Assembly: GCA_030817875.1 (NCBI GenBank) | Contig: JAUSZU010000001.1 | Coordinates: 1,674,001 to 1,738,000 of the forward strand | Source: Flavobacterium sp. W4I14 | GTDB taxonomy: Bacteria > Bacteroidota > Bacteroidia > Sphingobacteriales > Sphingobacteriaceae | DNA length: 64,000 nucleotides | Direction of reading: 5' to 3' | Shown: in pieces, positions 46,305 through 55,014 of the stretch | How positions within the stretch are numbered: position 1 is the stretch's first letter | How the letters are laid out: each line of letters starts with the position of its first letter | Made by a program: the position numbers and the translations under genes | The notes under the pieces: model-generated | What the model was told of the DNA's origin: nothing | The model's database searches: none | What the model saw: the letters and a program-made list of their open reading frames with translations, nothing else

Positions 46305-46710
46305 GTTTAGCGTTGGGAGTTTGGTTGTATAAATTGAATTAAGGGTTATGGAAAGCAATTGCAGTGGTGCTTAGGAAACGAAAGCCCCGCCATTTGCTAT
46401 AGTCCCGATGCTAATTTAGTGCCGATTCATCGGTAAAGAATCGGGAGCTGCCGCTGCTGTCGGGTTTAACCTAGTAAGGTTTACCTAAGTAAGCTAAACC
46501 TGATTGGAGTGAGCATGAACCCATCCGCAGGTGGGTGAATAAAACGGAAAGCAGGACTATCCTAACCGATGAAATACGGAACCTTGCTTTTCAAAAAAAG
46601 AATAGGAATAATGGTCTGTGAGGACACAGACCACGGAAGAGAAAAACATTTCAGTCTGTGAGGACACAGACCGGGGAGAATTGAATAAATTAAAAATAAC
46701 ATAAATAGTA
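46305..46710. other. Intergenic spacer between araD and araA
   Basis: 406 bases without a gene. It includes two copies of a short palindrome at 46613 and 46653, and a Pedobacter-like spacer with GGTGGGTGAATAAAACGGAA. The spacing means araA may have its own promoter. Confidence 0.55.
46613..46672. repeat. Twin 20-base palindromes upstream of araA
   Basis: GGTCTGTGAGGACACAGACC (46613-46632) and AGTCTGTGAGGACACAGACC (46653-46672) have perfect 8-base arms (seven in the second) around AGGA. They lie 20 bases apart, ending 38 bases before the araA start. Confidence 0.8.
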
Positions 46711-48201
46711 ATGATTGATTTAAAAAAATTACAAGTTTGGTTTATTACAGGTACGCAACATTTGTACGGTGAAGAAACCTTAAAACAAGTAGCGGAGCAC
46801 GCTCAGCAAGTAGCCGATTCGTTAAACAAGAATGGAAGTATTTCTGTTTCGGTAGTGTACAAGCCGATTGTAAAAACTACCGAAGAGATTTTCGAGACTT
46901 TACAACAAGCCAATATTGATGAGAACTGTATCGGCGTAATTACCTGGATGCATACCTTCTCTCCTGCTAAAATGTGGATCAGGGGCTTAAATGTTTTGCA
47001 GAAACCATTATTACACTTACACACACAGTTTAACCGCGATATTCCATGGAATACCATTGATATGGATTTCATGAACCTGAACCAAAGTGCACATGGCGAC
47101 CGTGAATTTGGTTTTATGGTATCACGCATGCGTAAAGACCGTAAAGTGGTTGTTGGGCATTGGCAGGATGAAGAAGTAGCTAAACAGATTGATACCTGGT
47201 GCAGGGCTGCTGCCGGATGGCACGATTGGCAAGGCGCCAAATTCGCTCGTTTTGGCGATAATATGCGTTATGTTGCGGTTACCGATGGCGATAAGGTAGA
47301 AGCTGAAATGAAATTTGGTTTCGCGGTAAATACCTATGGTATAGGTGATTTAGTAGCGGTAATTAATGGAATAAGTGAGGAGTCTATTCAAGCGTTATTA
47401 AAAGAATACGAAGCTACTTACGAGATGACTGCTGATTTAAAAGTGGGTGGTGCCAGACATTCATCTGTTTACGAAGCGGCTAAAATTGAACTGGGTTTAA
47501 GGAAATTCCTGGAAGACGGAGGTTTTAAAGGTTTCTCTGATACTTTTGAAGATCTACATGGTATGATCCAGTTACCAGGAATTGCAGCACAACGTTTAAT
47601 GGCCGATGGTTATGGCTTTGCGGGTGAAGGTGATTGGAAAACGGCCGCTTTGGTACGTGCCTGTAAAGTAATGGGCGCTGGTTTAGCTGGTGGAAATGCA
47701 TTTATGGAAGATTATACTTATCACTTCGATCCGGCAAACTCGATGGTTTTAGGCTCACATATGCTTGAGGTTGATGCTTCATTGGCGAGCGGTAAAGCGA
47801 GTTTAGAGGTTCACCCACTAGGTATTGGCGGTAAAGCAGATCCTGCGCGTTTGGTCTTTAACGTTGCTGGTGGCGACGCTTTAAATGCATCTTTAATAGA
47901 TATGGGTAACCGTTTCCGTTTATTGGTGAACGAAGTAAAAGCTGTTGAAGCTGAACATGATTTACCAAACTTACCGGTAGCCCGTGTATTGTGGAAACCA
48001 CTACCTGATATGAAAACGGGTTGTGCAGCATGGATTTATGCTGGTGGTGCCCACCATACCGCTTATAGTCAGAATTTAACTACCGAGCATTTATTGGATT
48101 TTGCGAATATTGCCGGCTTAGAATATGTAAATATTGGTGCCGATACCAAAATCAATCAATTCAGAAATGAATTGCATTGGAATGAGGTTTTTTATAAATA
48201 G
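46711..48201 (+). CDS. araA: L-arabinose isomerase
   Basis: The 496-residue enzyme isomerises L-arabinose to L-ribulose. [19 protein letters not shown] is the standard start; [28 protein letters not shown] and [10 protein letters not shown] follow. Metal ligands appear in [16 protein letters not shown] (Glu) and in [10 protein letters not shown] (Glu) with [11 protein letters not shown] and [10 protein letters not shown] (His). Full length. A terminator hairpin follows at once. Confidence 0.96.
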   Translation: MIDLKKLQVWFITGTQHLYGEETLKQVAEHAQQVADSLNKNGSISVSVVYKPIVKTTEEIFETLQQANIDENCIGVITWMHTFSPAKMWIRGLNVLQKPLLHLHTQFNRDIPWNTIDMDFMNLNQSAHGDREFGFMVSRMRKDRKVVVGHWQDEEVAKQIDTWCRAAAGWHDWQGAKFARFGDNMRYVAVTDGDKVEAEMKFGFAVNTYGIGDLVAVINGISEESIQALLKEYEATYEMTADLKVGGARHSSVYEAAKIELGLRKFLEDGGFKGFSDTFEDLHGMIQLPGIAAQRLMADGYGFAGEGDWKTAALVRACKVMGAGLAGGNAFMEDYTYHFDPANSMVLGSHMLEVDASLASGKASLEVHPLGIGGKADPARLVFNVAGGDALNASLIDMGNRFRLLVNEVKAVEAEHDLPNLPVARVLWKPLPDMKTGCAAWIYAGGAHHTAYSQNLTTEHLLDFANIAGLEYVNIGADTKINQFRNELHWNEVFYK

Positions 48202-48223
48202 TTTCAATAAATTAATGCTCCAT

Positions 48224-48260
48224 AAAAGCCGATAACCTTATGGTTATCGGCTTTTTTATG
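48224..48260 (+). terminator. Terminator after araA
   Basis: AAAGCCGATAACC (48224-48236) pairs with GGTTATCGGCTTT (48242-48254), followed by T residues. Confidence 0.85.
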
Positions 48261-48308
48261 CGATTATCATCCTGAAACAAGTACCATTGACAGGTTCAAA
48301 TAAAAAAA

Positions 48309-48436
48309 AACGTCATCTCGACCGAAGCAACGCGAAGTGGAGAGATCTATTAGGTAAAGTAAGTCGAAAATAGATTTTGCTTCGCTGAGCCTTCGGGTTC
48401 TCTGCTGCGTTGCATTTTGCTCAAAATGAAGGGTTG
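48309..48436. repeat. Palindromic intergenic repeat, family B, diverged
   Basis: CGTCATCTCGACCGAAGCAA with AGTGGAGAGATCTATTAGG and, on the far side, GAGCCTTCGGGTTCTCTGC. Similar in layout to the copy at 54900. Confidence 0.65.
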
Positions 48437-48447
48437 CGACAAAAAAA

Positions 48448-48549
48448 ATCGTCATTGCGAGGAGGAACGACGAAGCAATCTTTTATACACAGCCATTTTT
48501 GCTAAAAAGATTGCTTCGTCGGCAGAAAAAGCCTTCTCGCAATGACGAT
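48448..48549. repeat. Palindromic intergenic repeat, family A, diverged centre
   Basis: The outer arms match (ATCGTCATTGCGAGGAGGAA and CTTCTCGCAATGACGAT) but the centre differs from the 5601/17831 type. Confidence 0.75.
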
Positions 48550-48731
48550 AATTGAGTAGGTTTAGTTCAGGATCTTTTTAGGAGCGCCTAGCAGGATAGA
48601 TCCTGAACAAGTTCAGGAGGACGGGTGATTAAAATATCACTTGCAGTTATTTTGCTGATAAAGTATTTCAAGCGCTTTAAGATTCCCGCCTGCGCGGGAA
48701 TGACGACCACGTTAGAATTAGATGGATGATG

Positions 48732-49748
48732 TCAGTTCATACTAACCATCGCTTTAATCACCCCATTCTTTGGGTCTAACCAGCTTTCAAACTCATCTTT
48801 TACTTCCTCAAATTTAACCTGATGCGTAATATAGTTGGTAGGATTAACCAAACCGGCTTTCATTGATTTGATTACATGTTCAAAATCTTCAATGGTGGCG
48901 TTTCTACTGCTCATTAATGTCGATTCGCGCTTGTGAAACTCAGGGTGGTTAAAAATTAAATCTCCTTTTTGCAAGCCGATTAAAATGAATCTTGCGCCAT
49001 GTGCCATGTAGTTTATGGCATTGTTAATGGCCTTCTGATTACCTGTAGCATCGATTACTACCGTCGGCATATCGCCATTGGTAATATCGCTCAATTGTTG
49101 CACAACATCAGGCGAAAGCGCATTAACCACATGTGCTACCTTTAATTTATCTTTACAGAAAGCCAGGCGGTCTTCGTTAATATCTAAGGCGATTACGTTG
49201 GCCCCGGCAATTCTGGCGAATTCCATTGTGCCCAAACCAATTGGCCCGGCACCAATAACCAGAACAAATTCTCCAGGCTGAACGTCTGCCCTACGCACAC
49301 CATGTGCACCGATAGCTAAAGGTTCAACTAAGGCGAGTTCATCATAACTCAAGCCCTCGCCATGTAAAAGCGTTCTCGATGGAACCTGTAAATATTCGCG
49401 CATACCACCATCAACATGTACTCCACAAACCTGCATTTTAACACAGCAGTTTGGTTTGTTCATCCGGCAGGCAATGCAATCGCCACAATTAAAATAGGGA
49501 ATAAAAGTAACAGCCTCTCCTATTTTGAAGCCGTTAGCTCCATCGGCTTCAACCAATTCGCCAGATAACTCGTGACCTAAAACTCTTGGGTAGTTAAAGA
49601 AAGGTTGGGTACCTTCAAAGGCATGTAAATCGGTTCCACAAATACCGATTCTTTTAATTTTTATAATGGCATGGTCTTTTTTAAGCTCAGGTTTTTCTGT
49701 TTCTGAATATTCAAAAGTTCCAGGTGTAGTACAGGTAAGGGTTTTCAT
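48732..49748 (-). CDS. Zinc-dependent sugar/polyol dehydrogenase (MDR family)
   Basis: A 338-residue medium-chain dehydrogenase. IGICGTDLHAFEG holds the catalytic-zinc Cys, LGHELSGELV the His and Glu; structural zinc cysteines lie in FNCGDCIACRMNKPNCC. VIGAGPIGLGTMEFA binds NAD. Such enzymes oxidise sugar alcohols, 2-keto-3-deoxy-sugar acids or similar. In deoxysugar loci a relative acts on the later fuconate intermediates. It is on the same strand as the SDR upstream, with a family A repeat between. Confidence 0.87.
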   Translation of the reverse strand: MKTLTCTTPGTFEYSETEKPELKKDHAIIKIKRIGICGTDLHAFEGTQPFFNYPRVLGHELSGELVEADGANGFKIGEAVTFIPYFNCGDCIACRMNKPNCCVKMQVCGVHVDGGMREYLQVPSRTLLHGEGLSYDELALVEPLAIGAHGVRRADVQPGEFVLVIGAGPIGLGTMEFARIAGANVIALDINEDRLAFCKDKLKVAHVVNALSPDVVQQLSDITNGDMPTVVIDATGNQKAINNAINYMAHGARFILIGLQKGDLIFNHPEFHKRESTLMSSRNATIEDFEHVIKSMKAGLVNPTNYITHQVKFEEVKDEFESWLDPKNGVIKAMVSMN

Positions 49749-49821
49749 TGTAATTTATTTGTTGTCAGTCTGAGGGATGATTTATTGGAGAATGTTTTTA
49801 TCGTATTGTAAGCTGCGAGGA

Positions 49822-49919
49822 ATCGTCATTGCGAGAAGGCTTTTTCAGCCGACGAAGCAATCTTACAACGATCGCTACTAGCGTGCGCATTAAGATTGCT
49901 TCGTTCCTCGCAATGACGA
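49822..49919. repeat. Palindromic intergenic repeat, family A, inverted
   Basis: Reverse complement of the 17831 type, including GCTACTAGCGTGCGC at the centre. It sits between two co-directional genes, so it may form a hairpin in their shared transcript. Confidence 0.85.
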
Positions 49920-50006
49920 CCCTTCTTAAGAGATCTGTAATTGATAGCCTGCGAAGACCATCAATAGTCCTTCGACAGGCTCAGGATGACATGATCTCGT
50001 AATTAA

Positions 50007-50795
50007 TTAAGCATTGGCCAAAGCTCTGTCTAAATGAACATAACCGCCATCAACATGGATAATCTGTCCGGTGGTATGACTTGATCTGTTAGACATTAAA
50101 AAAGCTGTCATGTTTGCAATTTCTTCAGCAGTTGTCATTCTATTTTCCAATGGAATTTTGGAAGTGATCTCTTTTAGTTTTTCTTCTGCATTATCCAAAG
50201 TCTCTATCCAGGTTTCGTAAGCAGGTGTCCAGCATTCGGCAACCACTACGGCATTTACTCGGATGCCGTATTTTAACAACTCAACAGCCCACTCTCGGGT
50301 TAATGCATTTCTACCGCCATTTGCGGCAGCATAGGCTGAAGTATTTCCTTGTCCGGTTTCAGCCGTTTTTGAAGTGATGTTTACAATTGCTCCTTTGCTT
50401 TTAATCAATTCTGGCAAGGCATGGTGTGCCATCAGATAATAATGCACTACATTTTTATGTAATGAAGCCATAAAGTCTTTATAATTACCACTTTCTAAAC
50501 CTACTCCATCGTTAACGCCCGCATTATTCACTAAACCATCAATCCTTCCAAATTTAGCAACGATTTCTTTAACTACTTTTTCGCAATCAGCCGGATCGGA
50601 AAGTTCTGCAACAAATTGTTCTGCTTGCTTGCCTTGTGCGATAATCTCATCAACTACTTTTTGATTATCTGCTGCTTTTCTTCCTACGATTACGGCAATT
50701 GCATTTTCTTTGGCAAATACTTCTGCAATGCTTCTACCAATGCCTTTTGCAGCACCGGTAATGATAATAACTTTTTCTTTTAATTGTAAATCCAT
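50007..50795 (-). CDS. SDR, L-fucose dehydrogenase-like, with Asn in place of catalytic Lys
   Basis: A 262-residue SDR. ITGAAKGIGRSIAEVF binds NAD(P), VNNAGVNDGVGLE and the strand NITSK (Ser142) follow. Tyr155 is in NTSAYAAANGGRNAL, where the usual YxxxK Lys is Asn159. GQIIHVDGGYVHLDRAL ends it. The long shape and end resemble L-fucose dehydrogenases, which start oxidative L-fucose breakdown. The missing Lys is odd for an active SDR, though the context is otherwise well kept. Confidence 0.82.
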   Translation of the reverse strand: MDLQLKEKVIIITGAAKGIGRSIAEVFAKENAIAVIVGRKAADNQKVVDEIIAQGKQAEQFVAELSDPADCEKVVKEIVAKFGRIDGLVNNAGVNDGVGLESGNYKDFMASLHKNVVHYYLMAHHALPELIKSKGAIVNITSKTAETGQGNTSAYAAANGGRNALTREWAVELLKYGIRVNAVVVAECWTPAYETWIETLDNAEEKLKEITSKIPLENRMTTAEEIANMTAFLMSNRSSHTTGQIIHVDGGYVHLDRALANA

Positions 50796-50870
50796 GTTTC
50801 TTTTTAATTAGTGAATGAGAGATTGTAGAATGAGTGAATGCAAAATGCAATTCAATCATTCAAAATTCGA

Positions 50871-53408
50871 TCACTCTATCATTACTTTTATATCTGCCTT
50901 TCTTGATTCAGGCCATACTTTTAAATCTATTAATTTTCCATTCTTCAATTGTCCTTCAACGGTGGTTTGATAAGGCGCATAGAGTTTGAAATGTACATCC
51001 CACTCTTTAGGCCATGCGGGGTAAAGATAAATCTTTTTCCCGTCTACCTGCATCAGCATTTCCTGTAAACCGATCATACCGGAGCCGCCCCAATTATGGT
51101 CTGGCGTCCAGTCGAAGCCAGGTCCCCAGAATGCCGGGAATCTCCTTCCTGAATCTTTTAACTTTGCGGTGGTTAGTTTTGCAGCATCTTCAGTTAAACC
51201 TAATCTTGCTGCAAAAATATTGTCCTGTTTCCAGCCTATATAACTGCGGAATTTCAATACATCTGTATCGTATTTAAAGGTGTTGATGGCGGTGTCTAAA
51301 CCAGGTTTACCAATTCCATAAATACCCCATGGATAAACAGGATACAACTGCGGACTTTCGGTATTGTTAATGCGTTCCCAAAGTTTTGCCGGAGCAATTG
51401 TGGTATGACCGTCAAATGCCCTAAAACTGATGGGTGGAATGGTTTTTAGCATGGCTTCCCATTCCGATTTTTGCTTTTCGGATAAATTGGGATGCTCCAG
51501 AAGTCTTTCTAAAACGGTTTTTAGTGCAGCAATAGTTGAGCTGGGGTTATAGGCCATTTTATAGGTTTCGGCAGCAGACCCAGGATACAAAACCAAATGT
51601 CCATCGGCATCTAAAGCTTTCGCACCACGTTGTTTGGCTAAATAGGTATAGTGCGCTTTGAAAAAGCTAAGTGAACTTTCAATCAATGGAAGATATTTTT
51701 CGATGTTATTGCCATTATACCTTTCTGTTTCCAAAATCATCATACAGAACTCTAAAACAGTATCCCACTGGTATTCTAACCAGGCATTGTATTCCATGCC
51801 CTTGTTAAAATCGGCAGGACGTTTCCAGCCATATTCCGCTGGGTTTGGTAATCCGAAATTTTCCAATTGCTCTGTAAAACTGGCGCCATGATGTCCCCAG
51901 GCAGCCTGCGTTCTGATTTGAGCATTTTTTAACAAATCCAGATAGAAATCGAATTGAGGCTTCATCATTTCAAAATCGCCGCTTTTTAACATCGGCCAAT
52001 AGACTAAACGTTGGTTTTGAGCGGTGTGCGTACCTCCTCCCCAATTCCTGAAATCGGGTGTATATTTCAGTGCCGTATCAGTAAGTTGTGGATCGAAGGT
52101 AAATAAACCGCCATTAAATTTCGTAGGGTATTTGCCAAAGGCATTGCAACCTAACATATACCTGAATAACTGATAATTTTTAGCCGATTGATTGGCCGAT
52201 TCATCTTTCGAATTGATGTAAATGAAACTCTTTTCAAAGTAATCATTCCACCATTTTATACTGGATTTATGATTGTTATTTATTTTTAGTGAAGTTAACT
52301 GTTTTTCCCAATCAGAAACTGATTCAGTTTTAACGGTATGTAAAGCAATGGTAATGTGGCTTGAACGCGAAGCTTTTTTACTTTTCAGCGTCCAGGCTTT
52401 AAAAGGCGTATTTAAATAGACACCTTCATCATTCCCTACCGGAAACAGGTTATCGCCCTGCATGGAGCCACCGAAAATCAGGTTTTTTAGCGGATTGAAC
52501 AATTCGGCCTTTCTATCATCAAGACCTTGCTGTTTCACTGTAATATCGAATACAGTTTCGGGTTTATTTTGATGGTAAAATTGAATGGCATTGTTTTTAA
52601 AAGCAATTTCATCTTTAAAGGTTTTTACAATGCCCTGAGGCGCCCATTTATACGAATTTTGGTTGTTCTCTTTGCCTTTTGTAATGCGGTCTTCAAAGCG
52701 CCAGCTTTCGTAACTGGCTTCTGTTGTGGTATTTTGGCTGGATTTAATGTCTAAATGGATAACAGGATTAAAAACATCTACCCAAACATTGATTTTTGTA
52801 TTTAATTTACCATTTGAGCCCGAAATCTGTGCGTAACCGTCTTTTAAGATCAGTTCTTGTTTAAATGATTTTCCCTGGAAAGGGTTTGGGGATAATTTGA
52901 GTTTTACACGACCAAGTTTAAGTAAGGTATTGTTTTCGTCGAAGGTGCCGCTTTTGGATAGATAGAGGTAAACATTACCATTTTCTACCCAGAGGTTAAG
53001 GCCGATATCGCCACCGCCTACAGGCATGGATGCTGAGGAATTAAGGCTTTGGGTATTCCAAACCACGTTGTTTGAGGCTTTTTCTTGCGAAAAGGCGCTT
53101 GAGGTTAGTAACCACAAAGACACGGAGCACACCAAGAAAAGGTTGGTTCTTTGTGACCACCTAAGACACCTCAGAACACCTGAGGCATGGTTCAAAACAT
53201 TTGACCATATAAGAATATTTAAGTTGCTAAATGAAATACTTAGTGTGCTTGGTGTCTTTGTGGTTAATGTTTTTTGGCCTATTGTATTTGACCACCTAAG
53301 ACAGCTGAGCACACCTGAGGTAGGGTTCAAAAATTTTGACCATATAAGACATATAAGAACATTTAAGTTCCTAAATAAAATACTTTGTGTCTCCGTGGTA
53401 AAATTCAT
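50871..53408 (-). CDS. DUF5703-containing glycoside hydrolase-like protein
   Basis: The conserved part starts near NNVVWNTQSLNSSASMPVGG, followed by GDIGLNLWVENGNVYLYLSK, the DUF5703 signature. A predicted (alpha/alpha)6 barrel holds GGGTHTAQNQRLVYWPML and RTQAAWGHHGASFTEQ, and FWGPGFDWTPDHNWGG comes near the end. Relatives are exported and linked to fucosidase-type (GH95-like) enzymes. The start is uncertain: the ATG at 53408 is inside or next to a repeat insertion, and the signal-like LFLVCSVSLWLLTSSAFS is itself repeat-encoded. About 845 residues from that start. Confidence 0.78.
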   Translation of the reverse strand: MNFTTETQSILFRNLNVLICLIWSKFLNPTSGVLSCLRWSNTIGQKTLTTKTPSTLSISFSNLNILIWSNVLNHASGVLRCLRWSQRTNLFLVCSVSLWLLTSSAFSQEKASNNVVWNTQSLNSSASMPVGGGDIGLNLWVENGNVYLYLSKSGTFDENNTLLKLGRVKLKLSPNPFQGKSFKQELILKDGYAQISGSNGKLNTKINVWVDVFNPVIHLDIKSSQNTTTEASYESWRFEDRITKGKENNQNSYKWAPQGIVKTFKDEIAFKNNAIQFYHQNKPETVFDITVKQQGLDDRKAELFNPLKNLIFGGSMQGDNLFPVGNDEGVYLNTPFKAWTLKSKKASRSSHITIALHTVKTESVSDWEKQLTSLKINNNHKSSIKWWNDYFEKSFIYINSKDESANQSAKNYQLFRYMLGCNAFGKYPTKFNGGLFTFDPQLTDTALKYTPDFRNWGGGTHTAQNQRLVYWPMLKSGDFEMMKPQFDFYLDLLKNAQIRTQAAWGHHGASFTEQLENFGLPNPAEYGWKRPADFNKGMEYNAWLEYQWDTVLEFCMMILETERYNGNNIEKYLPLIESSLSFFKAHYTYLAKQRGAKALDADGHLVLYPGSAAETYKMAYNPSSTIAALKTVLERLLEHPNLSEKQKSEWEAMLKTIPPISFRAFDGHTTIAPAKLWERINNTESPQLYPVYPWGIYGIGKPGLDTAINTFKYDTDVLKFRSYIGWKQDNIFAARLGLTEDAAKLTTAKLKDSGRRFPAFWGPGFDWTPDHNWGGSGMIGLQEMLMQVDGKKIYLYPAWPKEWDVHFKLYAPYQTTVEGQLKNGKLIDLKVWPESRKADIKVMIE
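53110..53399. repeat. MITE-like inverted repeat with a second partial copy, in the DUF5703 5' end
   Basis: The first unit (53110-53265) has ends AACCACAAAGACACGGAGC and GCTTGGTGTCTTTGTGGTT, inverted copies of each other. Its inner segment, from TGACCACCTAAGACA to TTTAAGTTGCTAA, recurs at 53289-53399 as a second, partial unit ending in TTTGTGTCTCCGTGGT. Both lie inside the open frame of the hydrolase gene. Confidence 0.8.
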
Positions 53409-53418
53409 TTTATAATTA

Positions 53419-54846
53419 TTAATTCTCCCAATCATCAGTACGGAATGAAGAAACGGGTAAGCCATCGTTCCCAAATAAATCGCCGGTTACAAAATCTTTG
53501 AAGGCGTAACGAATGGCTGCAGGTACTTTAACTTCGGGAGCAGAAACCGTTATGCTGCTTCCTTTTATGGTCGCCTTTGCTGGATAAAATTTCTTATCGG
53601 CACCTGCAATTTCGAATAAAGATAGTTCTTTACCAAAAGCAGTTAAGCCGTTTGAAACATTTTGAAACTTGATCACAGCAGTATTCTTTTCAACAGTAAA
53701 TGATTCGTAATTCGGGCTTAATGCACCAAAACCTTTTATACCATAAGTTTGAGACAAGGCCAGGTAAGCCAAACGTGTTCCTCCCTGTTTTTTGTTTGCG
53801 GGATGGATGGATTTTTCCTCGCCGATATCCATTAAAACCGCCATCCCCGAATTTGGAATTTTAGTCAGGGATTTACGCTGCGCATCCCGTAAAAAGGCCG
53901 AGTTAAATTTCTCACCAACATGATAAGGCGGCAATTGGGCATAGTTGTAGGGCGCGATTTGCGCATAATAGAAAGGAAAATTACCATTATCCCAATTTTT
54001 TCTCCAGGAAGAAACCATCGCCGGGAATAAATCTTCGTAGCGGTCTGGACGTTCATAATTCGATTCGCCCTGATACCAGATGGCGCCTTTTATGCCATAA
54101 CCGATTACAGGATAAAGCATGCCGTTGTATAAAGTTGTGGGCGTTCTGCTTACTTCTTTTATGCTGTCGGTTTTTGAGGGGATTTTAACCTCGGGGAATG
54201 CTTTTAAATCCTCGGGCGACATCCAGGCCTCAATTGTAGAACCACCATAACTATCGTTGATGATCCCGATAGGAACATTTAACATTTCGCTTAATAAGGA
54301 ACCAAAATAATAAGCGGTTGCGCTAAAATTGGCAACGGTTTCCGGGGCAGCTAATTTCCATTGTGAAGCTTTGCTGTTTTCTTGTCGTTCGGTGATGGAA
54401 GAACGCGGAACCGTATAAAGCCTGATGTTTTTATTGGTAGATTTTAGAATGACCTCATTGGAACCAATTATCGGCTGACTTTTAAAACCTTTCATGGGCA
54501 TTTCCATATTTGATTGGCCACCACAGAACCACACTTCACCAATTAGAATATCGGTCAGGACAAGTTTTTCACCATCATTTAATTCGATATTATACGGGCC
54601 ACCGGCTGATGGAGTAGCAACTTTTATTTTCCATTTACCAGCCTGATCAGTAATAACGGTATAGTGCTGTTTGTTCCAGGAGGTAGTGATTTTTACCCTG
54701 GTAGCGGGTTTGGCCCAGCCCCATATGGCAACATTGCTTTGTTGTTGTAACACCATATGATCGGTAAAAATCGATGCAGGCTTTACTGTGGCTGATGTAA
54801 TAAGGCCACATGCGAAGTTTAAGAATATGAAGATTTTTAGTTTCAT
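53419..54846 (-). CDS. Sialate O-acetylesterase family (SGNH) protein
   Basis: A 475-residue exported esterase counted from MKLKIFIFLNFACGLITSA (54846), a signal peptide; an ATG nine codons earlier is weaker. EVWFCGGQSNMEMPMKGF is the nucleophile block (Ser in GQSN), GIINDSYGGSTIEAWMSPED the Gly block, and IWYQGESNYERPDRYEDLFP the Asn block; IHPANKKQGG carries the Asp/His block. It removes O-acetyl groups from sugars, which can unmask pectin-type chains for the neighbouring hydrolases. Confidence 0.92.
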   Translation of the reverse strand: MKLKIFIFLNFACGLITSATVKPASIFTDHMVLQQQSNVAIWGWAKPATRVKITTSWNKQHYTVITDQAGKWKIKVATPSAGGPYNIELNDGEKLVLTDILIGEVWFCGGQSNMEMPMKGFKSQPIIGSNEVILKSTNKNIRLYTVPRSSITERQENSKASQWKLAAPETVANFSATAYYFGSLLSEMLNVPIGIINDSYGGSTIEAWMSPEDLKAFPEVKIPSKTDSIKEVSRTPTTLYNGMLYPVIGYGIKGAIWYQGESNYERPDRYEDLFPAMVSSWRKNWDNGNFPFYYAQIAPYNYAQLPPYHVGEKFNSAFLRDAQRKSLTKIPNSGMAVLMDIGEEKSIHPANKKQGGTRLAYLALSQTYGIKGFGALSPNYESFTVEKNTAVIKFQNVSNGLTAFGKELSLFEIAGADKKFYPAKATIKGSSITVSAPEVKVPAAIRYAFKDFVTGDLFGNDGLPVSSFRTDDWEN

Positions 54847-54899
54847 TTTTTTAACATTAAATATTTGATCCAATCAATTGATAGAATCTTGTAAAAGAG

Positions 54900-55010
54900 T
54901 CGTCATCTCGACCGGAGCAACGCGAAGTGGAGAGATCTATTTAGTTAGATTTAGCTTCGCTGAGCCTTCGGGTTCTCGACTGCGTTGCACTCCGCTCGAA
55001 ATGACGACCG
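54900..55010. repeat. Palindromic intergenic repeat, family B
   Basis: Opens CGTCATCTCGACCGGAGC, contains GAAGTGGAGAGATCTATTTAG and ends GCTCGAAATGACG. With the preceding AGT it forms an intact AGTCGTCATCTCGAC, the empty-site form of the IS110 target. Confidence 0.75.
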
Positions 55011-55014
55011 CACA

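Larger units (their letters stand above)
48261..48731. other. Convergent intergenic repeat cluster
   Basis: Gene-free region between araA and the convergent dehydrogenase gene. It stacks a family B unit (48309), a family A unit (48448), a segment with GATCCTGAACAAGTTCAGGA and a short GATTCCCGCCTGCGCGGGAATG repeat (48681-48702, arms ATTCCCGC/GCGGGAAT). Confidence 0.7.

Noticed and set aside
46613..46672. Possible CRISPR repeats
   Set aside because: Only two units, palindromic, with no further spacers or cas genes; no CRISPR array was seen anywhere in the window.
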